Part shown: piece after piece, positions 24,040-36,390 of the stretch | Layout: each line of letters opens with the position of its first letter | How positions within the stretch are numbered: the stretch's first letter is position 1 | From: Sabellastarte sp. h YS-2021 | Taxonomy: Eukaryota; Annelida; Polychaeta; Sabellida; Sabellidae | Direction of reading: 5' to 3' | NCBI GenBank assembly: GCA_964017235.1 | Contig: OZ024927.1 | Span: forward strand, 22,401,160 to 22,465,159 | DNA: 64,000 nt | Notes under the pieces: generated by a model | What the model was told of the DNA's origin: nothing | Seen by the model: the letters and a program-made list of their open reading frames with translations, nothing else | The model's database searches: none | Position numbers and translations under genes: made by a program

Positions 24040-25290
24040 TAGTGAGCCCTCCCTGATGGGGTCCTAGACGTTTGGGATGGTAAACCAACCTGTAGGTAAT
24101 CATGGGCTTGGAATCTTCTGGGGAGGTCAGATTTGACCTTGGACCCCTCTTTCAAGGTCAAACGAGGATAGCCAAACGTAAAAGTGCTTATAACTCGCTT
24201 ATTATTGGTCAAACAGGTTTGGGATGGTAAACCGACTTATTGGAAATCGTGGGCTGGGAATCTTCTGGTATGGTCAGATTTAACCTTTGACCCCTCCTTT
24301 AAGGTCAAACGACGATACCCAAACTTAAAAGTGCTTATAACTCGCTTATTATTGGTCCCACAGGTTTGGGATGGTAAACCAACTTCTAGGAAACCATGGG
24401 CTGGGAATCTTTTGATGTAGTTGGATTTGACCTTGGGCTTCTCCTTCAAGGTCAAACGAGGATACCCAAACTTAAAGTGCTTATAACTTATATTATTGAT
24501 CATACAGATTTGGGATGGTAAACCAACCTATAGGAAATCATGGGCTGGGAATCTTCTGGTGTGGTCAGATTTGACCTTGGAGCCCTCCTTGAAGGTAGAA
24601 TGTGATCCTTCATACCTATAATAGTGTATATCTCCCTGATTATTGGTTGTAGAGGTTTGTATGTGAAAATGACTTATGGGAAATCATGTGCTCCAAATTT
24701 TTGGGTTGGTTCAGATTTCAACCCCTTCTTTAAGGTCGCACGTGATACTTGCAATGACCTATATCTCCCTTATTATTGGTCGCACCTTATAATTTGGCAT
24801 AGAGGTTGGGGATGTCAAGACAACTTACAGGAAAACATGTACCCCAATTCTTGTGGTGGGGTCAGATTTGAGCTTTGACCCTCCTTGGAAGTCACATTTA
24901 GTCCCTGATGTCTATAGTGGCCTGTGTCTCACTTATAATAGGTTGTAGCTTTTTTGGTTGTGAAGACAACTTATAGCAAATCGTGTGCTTCGAATCATTT
25001 GGTGGGGTCATTATCATGGTGAATCCCTCATTCGAGCTTGAATGTGGTCCTTCATACTTATAATGGCCTATGTTTCCCTTATTTATGATCTTAGACATTT
25101 GAGATGTGAAGACAACTTATACGAAATAATGTTCCCCAAATCTTTCAGTGGGGTCAAATTTGCCCTTGGGGCCCTCCTTCAGTGTTGAATATGGTCTGTC
25201 ACACTTACAATGGCTGGGATCTCCTTATTATTGTAACTACAGCTTTAACATGTCAAGACATCTTACGTGAAATTCTGTACCCTAAATCTT
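24040..25290. repeat. Satellite B tandem array (about 146-bp units), graded decay
   Basis: The landmark 'tttgggatggtaaacc' or its descendants recurs near 24070, 24218, 24365, 24509, 24655, 24804, 24950, 25095 and 25235, spacing about 144-149 bp. The first four units are close ('cataggaaatcatgggctgg', 'aatcttctgg', 'tcagatttgacctt', 'ttcaaggtcaaacgagg', 'cttataactcgcttattatt'). Units to the right drift steadily. Like satellite A it carries TGACCTT and AAGGTCA words and a similar period, so the two may be distant relatives. ORFs 23973-24503 on both strands are by-products of the repeat. Confidence 0.92.
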
Positions 25291-27930
25291 ATACTGCTGA
25301 CCAGTAAAATAGAGGGAATCCTCCCTATATAAGGTCCACCATGTCCCATCCAGCAAACATAATACTCTGTATGTCACGCTTCAACCATGTCCCGTCCGGG
25401 GATACACTGCATCGAGATGCAATCTCTAGTTATTTTCTGTTTTTATGACATATCAGCCATCAAAATGCCTAAAATAAGATTGTTATCAATATCCTATTCC
25501 TGAATTTCATTATTTCTACTAAAACAAAAAAAAAACAAAAAAAACACTGCCAAATTATGGTTCATGTCACTAGTTGTTGAATGCATTTTCAATATACAGG
25601 ATTTCACATTTATCTTGTGTGATAAAGTTACCCACACACTGTGTCATTTTATTGCAAAATGCATTCACAATGAGCTGGTCCTTTTCGACCATTGCATATA
25701 TGGAAATGTGCTGCGTTGCTTGGTAATTAGGCACAACTCAAAAATAAACTGTTTATTTACCATAGGCGGTTTTAAGGTCACCCATCACAACCAGCCATAA
25801 ATGCAGGGTGTTCTGTCATTTTCTTCTAGTTTTTCTGCTAATCATGGTCATTGTCCTCCAACATTCTTATACATTTCTGGTTTAAAACTGTAGCTAGAGC
25901 TGTGTATCTGGGTTTCCCAAGGTATAACATTCCACCTCTCTTTTCATGCAATGTATGATCACTGAAAATACTGCCTGTATTGTGACTGGGGCTTTACACA
26001 TAAAAAGAGACTAAGCTAAGATTTATTGATGGGAGATGCACAAAACTGTTGCATTATATTGGCACACTGGAAGTGTCAATCTAGCAAAGATTATTTTTGT
26101 ATCAGTGATTCTAGTTGGTCAAAGTATAAACTCCTTTACTTTATTTAACTTTATATTTGAGCCAATTTAAAACGTGTGCCAAATTACCAAGCTTCGCATT
26201 GCTGTAAGTTTTGTACTCTTGTAGCTTAAATATTTATCGTCCAAACAAACTAGTTCTGAGTTGTGTATTGTTGTGTTCAATATTTTTAATGTGTGCAAGT
26301 TGTTCTTTTTGTTTAAAATTGTGCAAATATTATATATAAAAACTTGAAAAAGTATGTTATCATGTGAAGCTATAAAATAACAATGTCATTACCTTACATC
26401 ACTTAAAAGTGACCTGGAATTATGTTGACAGTGTAATAGACTAGGTGTTAATAAACATTTTCATGATGTCAGCCAAGCAATCTACATGCTTTTTGGTAGT
26501 AAAGTAACAGCCAATGAAATGACACCTTTTCTGAGTTCAAGTACAACCACCATTTTGTATCAGATATGGCTGATTTCTACTACAATATTTCTAAGTAGTG
26601 TGGTCTTCTGTCATGACAGAAAAGAATAACTTCTACATTTTGGGTATCAAATTTGAATCATCAGCCTTAACTAGTTTTAAATGTGAATTATCAATAGTTT
26701 TTCAAAAGGAAGTGTTTTAATCTGGAAAAGAATTCAGTTATCTTTTTATAACTATTGTAAAAACAACACAAATACTTTTAGTATGAAGTTTGATGTTCAA
26801 AATATACTTACTCAAAAAAGAAACACAGGTTATATAAAAATATATGAAAGCATATCTTACATTTCTTTTTTGGGGGGCAAAATATATATCTCACCATTTT
26901 GGAACAACTATTATTTTCTGTCATTTTATTCATGTGTTTGTTGGACTTGTCAGATATGGTGGGAACATTAAAATACTTAATTAAAGGCATAGCCTAACTC
27001 AGAGATTCATTTGAAATGGCCTTCTAGTATACAAAACAATGACAAATACAAAGATCTTTATGGCCTTCTGCATCTGACATTAAATTGAATCCAGGCAGTA
27101 TTTAGCAATCTTACGTTAATAGCAGTGGTGTTTAATTAGTGTTCATTGTGTTCAAAAGAGGGCAAACTTTTGTGTTCAGTGTTGGTGATATTGTTTGTTA
27201 TTCTTGAAAATTAATTATGTTTGCCTGGTTAAGGACCAGTCAACAGTGTGTTCATGAGTATGTTATTAGAAAATACTGTAATTTGCATAATTTAATCATT
27301 TAGTAATACAGCTCCATAACATCACCAGAGCTAGCATAGAGACCAGACAACACTCACCTTTAAAAGTAAAGGGGATGGTAGATGGTGACCTTTGCCTAGT
27401 CTGGTTTTTATATGGCTTCTTTTCTGGTTACCAGTCTAGCAATTTGTCAGTATTGTTATGAATCATCAAATTTTGTTACGATTCAAAAATAATTAGATAA
27501 TTATGTAATTTTAATTTTGTATCTGCTTAGATTATTTTTGCAATATACAATATGATTTATAAAATGAAAGATTGCTAATAAAAGAAAAATAAGATTTAGG
27601 TCTACAGTTTATCTGAAAGTAAAAACATAATTTTGGGTGATAATAAGAGATATACAGCACTGACACTGAGGCACATTTTTTTTTTATTTAACAAAAATTT
27701 TATTAAAATACTATGCGATATCATTACATAGTAAAAGAGAGATATAATGTCAAAGTGTGGACCAAATGAGTTGACCAGAAGTACATTATATTTAATTTTT
27801 CTCTACTGTTGCTTAACTACCAATGCTTACTGTTCAAAATAGTGGCCAATAGCAGACCATTTATTGCAGGGTAAAGGGATCCAAAAGCCAGGGTAGATCT
27901 AGCATTCCACAAATTCCCTTCATCTGCCAC
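25291..27930. other. No recognised gene
   Basis: AT-rich. 25560-26000 ends in 'tactgcctgtattgtgactg', similar to the inward right TIR of the element at 4788-5313, so part may be an eroded relative. Poly-A tracts at 25520-25545. No exon or RNA gene is supported. Confidence 0.45.
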
Positions 27931-28250
27931 TGTGGCCTAGCGGGTAACACACTTGTCTAGGAACTCAGAGGACGTGGGTTCAATCCCAGGTACAGGCAGA
28001 TACATAGTGGCTCGGATGGCCACTTAAAATGGCGGTCCTCTGTCACTGGGTCCTATCCCCAGTAGCAGGTTAAAGAACCTCAAGGACGTTGATAAATGGT
28101 CATCCTTGAGCCTCTATCTTCCAGTTAGGGGAATGTCAGTTACTTGTGAGTTGAGGCTGTACCTGTACAGTCGGATTGGTTAAATAGCACTTTGAGTCCC
28201 GTAGTATATGGAGATATTGCGCTGAGTATAAATACATAATAATAATGTGG
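27931..28250 (+). mobile_element. SINE-B, full-length copy 1
   Basis: tRNA-like head: 'gccactgtggcctagcgggt' (box A region) and 'gtgggttcaatcccag' (box B). The body ('gtggctcggatggccactta', 'ggcggtcctctg', 'caggttaaagaacctcaagg', 'ttccagttaggggaatgtca') is followed by a 3' end 'ggagatattgcgctgagtat' and an (aata)n tail. The copy at 42441 differs at only a handful of positions over about 320 bp, so both insertions are recent. It is not a tRNA gene: the cloverleaf cannot close and the unit is repeated with a long body. Confidence 0.93.
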
Positions 28251-28904
28251 GGAATTTGATTGGCTAGGGTTTGATAAGATGGATGGAAGGACAGATTATC
28301 ACATTTAATAATATAGATATATAACAAAAAATAGCCTTGATACATGAACGCAAGATCACAGGGATAAGAATAGAGATCTAGAAAAGTGTTAATTTAGGGC
28401 ATTAATTAGTAATCCAACCTAGGAAGAGAAGATTTCCTTTTTATGGCATAGACACAAGGAAAATGGAAGTTCTTACAGAGCGACACCTCTCATTGTACCA
28501 GAGTTCTTTGAAATGAAAACTATAGACATAAATTCAGGTAGAGAGAATTAGTTACAAGTTTGCTTTGGCTATTGGCACCACAGACCTATTCAACAGCCAT
28601 ATTGTTCAATGCCACTAGTAGTAATAATGCATCAAACATCTCCGGCAATTCTCAGTTTCAATGGACTCAACATTACATCTTACACATCAGGTAAAATGTC
28701 TGGTAAAAAAATGCATGGGCATAGAAGTGAGTTACATCAAAAATAACCCTTTAATTTATTGTTATGACTGACTTGTGATACTAATGCTATAAAATAGCAT
28801 AGAAAAAAACTGAATCACAGAACAGATTTTCCCCCAAAGCCTTGAAAGGATCTGTGGGTATTGTTTTCATCCATGGCATCCAGCAAGATGGGTAGTGGGA
28901 AAAG

Positions 28905-29190
28905 TGTTATCCAGGCTTGACCTTGATTAGACTTTTGACCTGACCAAAGAGACCTTGGCCTTTAAAACTTTGCTGGGTTTTATCTCAGAAACTGTAATAT
29001 GGAGGAAATTGATACTTGGCATCGGTATTATTTGGTTGGTGTAGGTGTGTAGCATCATAGTTTGACCTTGATTTGACATTTGACCTATCTGTATTGATCT
29101 TGCCCTTTATAATCGGGTTATATCTCGGAAACCATAAGGTGTGGGAAATTGTTACTTTGTAGGTATAGTGTTGTTGGTTGTAGGTGACTA
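28905..29190. repeat. Outlying satellite A dimer
   Basis: Two diverged satellite A units: 'gatacttgg' at 29011 and its variant 'gttactttg' at 29151, 140 bp apart, with 'ttgaccttgatttgac', 'tatatctcggaaaccataag' and 'gttggttgtaggtg'. It is more than 27 kb from the main array and lies directly before the element at 29208. This could be a seed or a transposed fragment. Confidence 0.85.
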
Positions 29191-29207
29191 TCCTCTAATG
29201 CCTGTTA

Positions 29208-30495
29208 GGGGCCAGTTACACTTGCACGGATACCCCATGGATATAGGCCACGATTCCATATATGGTAACTGACAAGGATCTCTTGCGGATCGTGGGTTTT
29301 GGGGAGGGGGAATGTTTGACAAGTGAGTGATTTACGGACGCGTCACAGATAACTCTACGGATGATAAGGATGCCACAAGGATGTTAGGGACGCATATCGT
29401 TGCTTGCGGATGGCCCCTGGATACACGTCCGGATATCCGGGGGCCAGATACAGCAGCCTGTTTGTCAACAATGTCCTCATCACTTGAATCCGAATCCTGC
29501 TGTGCCTCAAGCACAATATCACCCTGTTCTGTATCCAACATCTCCAGAGGATCCTCCATTCCCACCACCACCTCCTCCACCCCAGCTGCCTGCTGGCTGT
29601 GCTGAGTCTCTGGTACACAGGTCAACTTGTCCAGCTCTGGACTCCTTGCCTGGACCAGTGTGGACATCCTCTCCTGACTACCTCTCCTCTTTGACCTTTT
29701 CTTTGGTGACATTTTACAGAAATATTCACCAAACTCCCTATTTGAAAAAAAAAATAAAAGTCTCAAAAATTTTTGAGGAAATATGCCAGCAAAATATATC
29801 CTCATACATATACAGTATATGCTATAAAGTTCCAAATATTGATGTATCCTCATTGAAATGCAAAATGTATATGAGCAAAAGCCAAGACAAGTGCCCCTTA
29901 TATAGGCTTTTGTCCATGAGATAGCGTGGGACACCACAAATCTATCCATGAATCCCGTCCTTATTGTCCTTGAGGCGTCCTTATCATCCGTAAACCCCAT
30001 CCCTATTGTCCGTGGACAGGTCCGTAAACATCCGTGCATATCCGCAGACTAATTTCATATCCATGACCTTCTTCCAGGACCATACTCATTGGCCCTTGTG
30101 GTTTCCGGTAATGTCCGCTGACATCTGGTGGCGTCCTTACAGCCCTCGGGAGTGTCTGTAGAAGCATTTATTGGCACGGATGAGTCAAGGATGTCACGGA
30201 TGCCACAAGGACATCCACGATTGCTTTAAGGATGAGTTACGGATGAGATACAGATGAGTTACGGATATCAATTACAGATAAGATCCGCAAACCATTTACA
30301 GAAAAATCAAGCAGTTTGACTTTTGCATAACGTCCTTTCGGACACATCACATCTTTGGAAGATGCCAGAAGGACATTATGGACATTAAAGACGCATTCAT
30401 GAATGAAAATTATGATCCGTAAATCACTTAACATTTTCCATGCTAGGAAACCTGGCGCGATCCGGCGGAGCATCCGCGGATGTGTAACTGGGGTC
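29208..30495. mobile_element. Harbinger-like DNA transposon derivative, about 1.29 kb
   Basis: Left end GGGGCCAGTTACACTTGCAC; right end read inward GACCCCAGTTACACATCCGC, so a shared CCAGTTACAC core is followed by related GC-rich words. The flanks are TTA (29205-29207) and TAA (30496-30498), fitting a 3-bp TWA target duplication with one change, as in PIF/Harbinger elements. Subterminal regions hold dozens of GGATG and ATCCG/CCGTA words ('ggatgagttacggatgagat'), probably transposase contact sites. A remnant coding block lies inside on -. No DDE domain is present, so it cannot move by itself. Confidence 0.72.
29440..29712 (-). pseudogene. Remnant transposon-encoded acidic/basic protein
   Basis: Within the 235-codon ORF on - (29332-30039), the part from Met at 29712 downward reads MSPKKRSKRRGSQERMSTLV, a basic start. 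It is followed by an acidic stretch with EEVVVGMEDPLEMLD, then SDSSDEDIVDKQAA. This composition is protein-like and differs from the AT-rich codons before it. It lies inside the Harbinger-like element and is best read as a leftover of its accessory (Myb/MADF-type) or transposase ORF. That assignment is inference, since no domain signature is visible. The residues on either side of this block come from the element's subterminal repeats. Confidence 0.4.
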
Positions 30496-31002
30496 TAACT
30501 ATTGATGTAATCTTATCTAATCCAATCTACTGCTTTGTAGGTGCAATATCTTCCTCACAAAGGGGAACTCAGTGCGCTATAGTAACAAATACTTTAGTCA
30601 TGAGGATAGTCAAGGGGCAATCAAGGTCAGTAATCTGGAGTTATTGGTGTGACCAAAGGGAAGGAGACTAGGTGGGGAAAGTGTGGTGATATGTTTCACA
30701 GCCAAGTTTTTGCCATTCTTGTGGTAAATATGGACTTACTTGATTTATTAGTGAAGCCAAGTTGCGGATAATAAAATTAAAACAACATTCTTAGTTTATA
30801 TGTTGAAATTTCATCACTTGGGAAGACAAGAGAGACAGTTGTTATCCATCAAACTCATATTGTATTGTTTTCTCTTGTGACAAACTGTTAAAAATATGCA
30901 CCACATGGATAATCTTCCTATTGTATTGTCCTGTGACTTCTGAAACATAATGCAGTGAATTGTTTCATAATTTGGCAGACACCTCAATTTTGGGACAAAG
31001 AG

Positions 31003-31150
31003 GACATGGTGGTGAAGTGGTTAGACTGTCCTTGCCTCTCAAATCTCAGTTCCTGGGTTCAAATTCTGGCCCTGGTCTCAGGTGTGAAAGTTGTTAGCCA
31101 TGATATAACTTGTACAATAGACTGAAGGTGATGCCAAGCCCATATTCTGC
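31003..31150 (+). mobile_element. SINE-A, diverged partial copy
   Basis: 'gaggacatggtggtgaagtgg' and 'tgcctctcaaatctc' with box B-like 'tgggttcaaattctgg' match the SINE-A head. The body is shortened: 'ggtgtgaaagttgttagcca' leads directly to 'gatataacttgtacaatag' and 'aaggtgatgcc', a degraded tail. Confidence 0.7.
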
Positions 31151-31209
31151 TTTTGCAGGCTATAATCTATACTGAGCATAATTTGTTAGCAAATGCTCTG
31201 TTCCACATA

Positions 31210-31560
31210 CAGTACCAGTGATACGATACTATTCCCCCCATAACTTGCCACACACATCAGTTTGGTACAAAACAGGAGATACAATACCAATCTATGATTG
31301 ATTGCTTATCAATGGGAGTTTAAAATACCATATAAGGTGAAAATCTTGGTTGCGAAATTGATGACAGGCCTAAATTAACTGGGGAATATTCTGGATGGCA
31401 ATTCTGACTTTTGTGCCAAATTCTGGCGCTGATTACATACAAAATTTATATCATCACCCCTTAACAAGCACTGTGATTTGAATTTTTGTTGATATGGTTC
31501 AATCATCATTTGCAATTGTGCCTAATTCATACCAACAAAACCCATGTTACTACTCTTCAA
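31210..31560 (+). repeat. Old dispersed repeat (family R1), copy 2
   Basis: Second member of the family described at 15560-15950, in the same orientation and with the same order of conserved words. The last part ('caattgtgcctaattcatac', 'caacaaaacccatgttac') aligns with 'cacttgtgtcaatgcttatt' and 'acaaaccgagcctagtaac' in copy 1. Confidence 0.65.
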
Positions 31561-31599
31561 ACAACCACAAATAAGGATTTTGTGTACAAATTGTATTTA

Positions 31600-34180
31600 G
31601 TTATAGTGGGGAGCAGTAAAAGTTTAGCATAAAGACCCACATGCACCAAAATGCCTGGATGCAAGTCTGATACAGGCCTTCAATTTATACTGAACAAAAT
31701 GTTGAAAAAAATGTTAAAATTTGACCAAAAATACAGCTCATGTGGTCATTTTGACTTGAGGTCAATTGTAAATGTTAACAATATCTACCCATCTAATAAA
31801 CGCTGGATATTTCTTGAATGTAAAAATCTTTTGGTATTCCCAATGGTGTATATTAGACAAGGTTTGGTATATATGTGTTATATCAATATAATTGTATTAG
31901 CTCTTATGAAACACTGAGTGTATACAGAGGCACAGATTGTTCATTTGTGAGCAGAAAATATAAAAATTAAATTTAGGAAATTTAAAAGAAACTTTGGAGG
32001 AAAGCTTCTTTTTCAATGAATTGAACTAATCCTATTTGGCAGCAAAATGGTTTTTTTCCCTTATACCATCCTTTTGAAGTGTCTTAAGGCCTTCATTTAT
32101 CATTTTGATTCAAAGATTAGTTTGATACCTGTCTCTAGTATATGCCAAATTAAGGATGGAACTCTGCCAAATAAGGTTGCTGGAGAAAATCAGTAAACTA
32201 TATACCCGCCCCCCTTCAAACTAACAGCTATGGACAATACAATAATTTCCACATGAAGTTTGAACTGTTCTTGTGTTATACTCTGTTCACACTTTTGGGA
32301 CAAGATGGATGAACCCTTGTTCATAACCATGTCTTTAATATTTGAGACTGTTTCACATCATTTTCTACATTGTGTGTGGGTGACCTAGTTGTTTCTAAAG
32401 CCATAAGAAAAGGTCACCCCAAATGTTAAAACTGTCGAAAGACATTGGGGGCACAAACCTAAAGTATACCTTTTTGGCCATGGGAGGTTCACATTTGTAG
32501 ACTTTTCTGATGCTTTAGGGATCCATACCTGCTGAAGAATTGACATTGTGTTCAGATGGTCATTCTGTATGTAAGATTACATGTTATTTTACATATATGA
32601 AAATCTCAAAACTGTGGACACATTGATCTCTTTATAAATTTATACAGACAGGGTTGTCAGATCGGAGAATCATATGGTTTTAGGTGGCCCTTGGTCCACT
32701 GTAATGAAAGATCTGTCAGTGTAGTTTCACTGTTATGTATGCTCTGCGATTGGAGACCTGAGATCGGAGGTGTGTGAACATTGCATTAGGCAGTGTGAAC
32801 TGTTTTACGTAAGGTAGTGTAGTTATTGGTCCTATTTATGTACCTTTGTCATGCTATGCAGAAAATAACTTGCAGTTTATTTTGTGTGTAAGAGCAAATC
32901 ACTAGCAATTGCATTTAGATTTGTTTTTGTTCTTTAGTTTTGCTGCGAATCTGTGAAATAAAAATATTTGTTAGTGCTGTTTTATATTGATATTTATCTG
33001 AAAAGAAATGTCTGCCATTTGTTTCTGTTGTTAAGACAAAGTATAGGGAGAGGGGGGAGGTTGGAGGTTAGGTAGTTATGCTTCTATATTAAGAAAGAAA
33101 AAGATTTTTACTGAGAGCTAAAAATAAAGTGAAGGGGTAAATAATCTGTGTATTATACAAGCAAATCATTTGTTTGTTTGGGGTTAATACATAAAATATC
33201 ATTATTATAACTCCATGCTAAACAAGTCAAATTTATTGGCCTAAAGCTGGTCACATGATCCTGAAGAAATATAGGCCAGACAGTTGTGGGACTGTTAATG
33301 ACCCCTGACTTCAATGAAGATCTGCCATTACTGTTCCCACTTGAACCATTACGAAATGGCATAGCTTTTGAAATATACATATGGTGTACACAGCATGGGT
33401 ACCATCGCAAAGGTTTTAACGAGTAGAATACTAACAGGCAACAATATATGATAAATTTTCTCAGAGAGGGTGTAAATTTTGTGTTGCGTTTTGAACTTCT
33501 GTTTTGATCACTATATACTTACTGGATATTATAAAAAACAGTTCTGACATTGTGCATTTTTATTTTGCAAACTTGTGTATATACAGATCTGTCCTAAGGA
33601 CATAAATCCTGATCTGGTTCATACTTGGTTCCCTAATTGAATACTTTATTATATACATGAACATTTCAATATATTAAATCATCTATGGCATAACTCCTTT
33701 GTCAGTAAGTCAAGTAAAATATAGAAGTAGGCGTTGGAGGTGGGGCATTTATGTGAATATGCTAGATTACCTGAGCATGTGCAATAATGTGAGCAAGGGT
33801 AATTAAATCACATACCTCAAAATATTACAAAATCATGCATTACATTTTGCAGTCTATGTCTGAAGTTGCAAGGACTTTGATACGGTTGACAATGTAGCAG
33901 GTATAATACATTTGATTGATTTTCCATATTTGAGGTCATGTGGTTTTTTGAATAAAGACAAATACTTTTAAAGCAATGTCAAGTCACAAATCTAAATTCT
34001 AAATAGAACTTTGAATCAATCTATATTTAATGAAGGTTATATTATAAAAAGGATTTACAGCATACGATAATGTCAAATGGCTCAAAATTAATTCTGACCT
34101 GGAAAGGCTGATAGGGCTAAAAATGCAAATAATTGGTATTCATTTACCAGCAGTACTGTTTAAATACCATATGGTAACAA
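31600..34180. other. No recognised gene
   Basis: AT-rich. ORFs at 31651-31917 (+) and 33153-33410 (-) lack splice context or motif. An acceptor-like 'ttacattttgcag' precedes 33855, but the frame that follows meets a stop before a usable donor. Confidence 0.45.
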
Positions 34181-34184
34181 TGAC

Positions 34185-34368
34185 TATTGAGGTGAGGAGT
34201 AACACATTCATTTTTAGGTTTACGGTTTGAATCTGGGCCCATGATCCGAAATGGGAAAGTTGGTAGCGGTTTGTGCTACCAGGTAGTTCATAGTGCACAA
34301 TTTTGACCAACTAGTAAACACGATTTTCGTTTTGCCCCCCAACTACTTGATGTGATTTGACCTAAGTA
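34185..34368 (+). mobile_element. SINE-A, diverged copy
   Basis: 'gaggagtaacacattcattt', box B-like 'acggtttgaatctgggccc', 'gaaatgggaaagttggtagc' and 'aactacttgatgtgatttga' follow the SINE-A order. The 3' tail is lost; the neighbouring MITE begins 4 bp later. Confidence 0.65.
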
Positions 34369-34371
34369 TTA

Positions 34372-34681
34372 GGCATATTTCACAACCATAATCCATTGAA
34401 TTTAGATTCAGATTTTGATTCCTTGGATTAGCTAGATTCGTGAAATTCAGTTTTCTCAAATTCGGAATCCAAATGAAAAAATCTAATTTTTAAAATTTGC
34501 TGCAACAATTGGCTGCCATTATTTTACATAGCATTATGGGTAATCTAATGAAGCTGAATCCATTTATTTAGCTCAAGCTAATATTTAGCTCAACAGACTC
34601 ATAATCCAGAGTAGGGAATCACAAGGGAATCTGTTAATCGAAAGAATCAAGATTCAATGGATTATAGTTGTGAAATACGCC
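34372..34681. mobile_element. MITE, 310 bp, TA-flanked
   Basis: Left end GGCATATTTCACAACCATAA, continuing TCCATTGAAT; right end read inward GGCGTATTTCACAACTATAA, continuing TCCATTGAAT. The TIR runs about 37 bp with few mismatches. TA stands on both sides (34370-34371, 34682-34683). A TA duplication is used by Tc1/mariner and some other superfamilies; the superfamily is not settled. Confidence 0.85.
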
Positions 34682-36390
34682 TATTTTGTTGCAAAATTAA
34701 AATCACTTTCAACAACCATGACATTGAACACTTGACAGAATGGCTGACAGAACTGTTATTAGCGGTAATCTGTTCTGAGAGGCTGAAAAAAATTGATAGA
34801 AAATTATAAGATTTTGTGCATGTGAATATTTGTTGTACAATAAGTCTTTCGTATGTTGGAAGAATGTGAAATGGCTTTTTTATCACTGTATAAAATACTT
34901 TTTTAATATCTGCTGTGCTGTTAATATTGTTAATATTATTGTTATTAACAAGTAATATATATTGTGATAGTCTTGTCTCATGCTAGTAGTTTTTGATAAA
35001 ACGTCTTGTCTGTAAAAGGAGCTAATAAACCAAAATGTATATTTGAAATAAATATGTGATCCAGTCTGCGCTTCATACTTCCTTGCCTTTTACATTATTG
35101 CCAGTCTTCAGATTATCTACTCGAAATATCTGTACCTGCAGACATTAATTTGTGGCCTGAATTTTGCTGTTCAGCACCTTAAGCTTTTCTTACATCCCAT
35201 CAGACATGTATACACACGTACGTGTGCTACAAATATTGTTGAAAAATATGATCATAGCCTATTAGTGGTAGTAGAAATTTGCACGTGCAAACAAGGTGTA
35301 TTCTCCTAACAAGAGTGCCACTACTTGAATATCCAAGAACAGACTGCAACTGGCTACAGGCCACACAGTGGGTTTATATACACGTGAGTGTTGTAATATG
35401 GCATGTGCAAACCATGTAAAAACATACAAGACACTTGAAATCATTGCGAACACTTACAACACTAGCAACACACGTGCTCAAACCTTGTAAATTTCCCTTC
35501 AGACATGGATGCATTTGTAGCCATAATGCATGCATGCAGAGAATAATGTGCATGCCAGTTTTCATTGCAAGGTCTCTATGACCTTAATATCTTGTTATAA
35601 AATCACATGTGTAGCTTTAGTGTCCCTTGCAAATCAGCCAATTTTTCTTTGTAACCAGGACGTATGTGCACATACAATGGGATGCAAGAGAAGCTTTACA
35701 GTGGATTAGATTACTCCCTGGTAGTCAGATAATAATAATAGTAGGATTTATAGAGCGTAAAATTGATACAAATCCTCGAATGCGCTTAAATCCAAGAAGA
35801 GAGCGTCGAGGGACAGACATGGGTCGACATCTAAAAAGCACCCGCCAGGGTATAACTAATGTGGGGGTATGCCAGCCTGAACAAGTGAGTCTTTAGCTGG
35901 CTTCTGAAACCATCTATTGTTTGCTGAGATCTGACAGTTTGTGGCAGCTTGTTCCATTCAGCTGGTGCGGCTACTGCAAAGCCACGCCTGCCTATTTGCT
36001 TCTTAGGGCAGGTTGAGGAGACAGATAGCCTGTTGCCGCAAGTGAGGCTGCTCGATCTTTTTAAGGCTGTGAAAGATTAATAGCCTTGAATACCAGAAGA
36101 TTATACTTAAAGAGGATACAATGTTGAATTGGAACCCAGTGGAGTTTTTTCAAAAAGACTCATTTTGTCAAGTCTGAAGATGATGCGGCAAAGAGCATTC
36201 TGGACTCTCTGTAGTTTAGCTATGTTAGACTTGCTTACCCCATAGAGTAAAGAGTTACAGTAGTCCAGATGACTACTGACCATACCATTGGCCAGAAGTA
36301 TTCCAGTCTCGACACTAAGGAATTTTATGAAGTCGTCTCAAATCACAAAGATGATAGTAACATGCTGGGCAAACCTTGGCAAGATGATTG

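Noticed and set aside
27931..28005. tRNA gene (box A and box B present)
   Set aside because: The tRNA-like part is followed by a long conserved body and A/T-rich tail, is repeated at 42441, and the acceptor stem does not close: a SINE head.
29332..30039. 235-codon ORF on - as a host gene
   Set aside because: It lies inside an element bounded by inverted repeats and mostly translates its subterminal repeats; only the central block looks protein-like.
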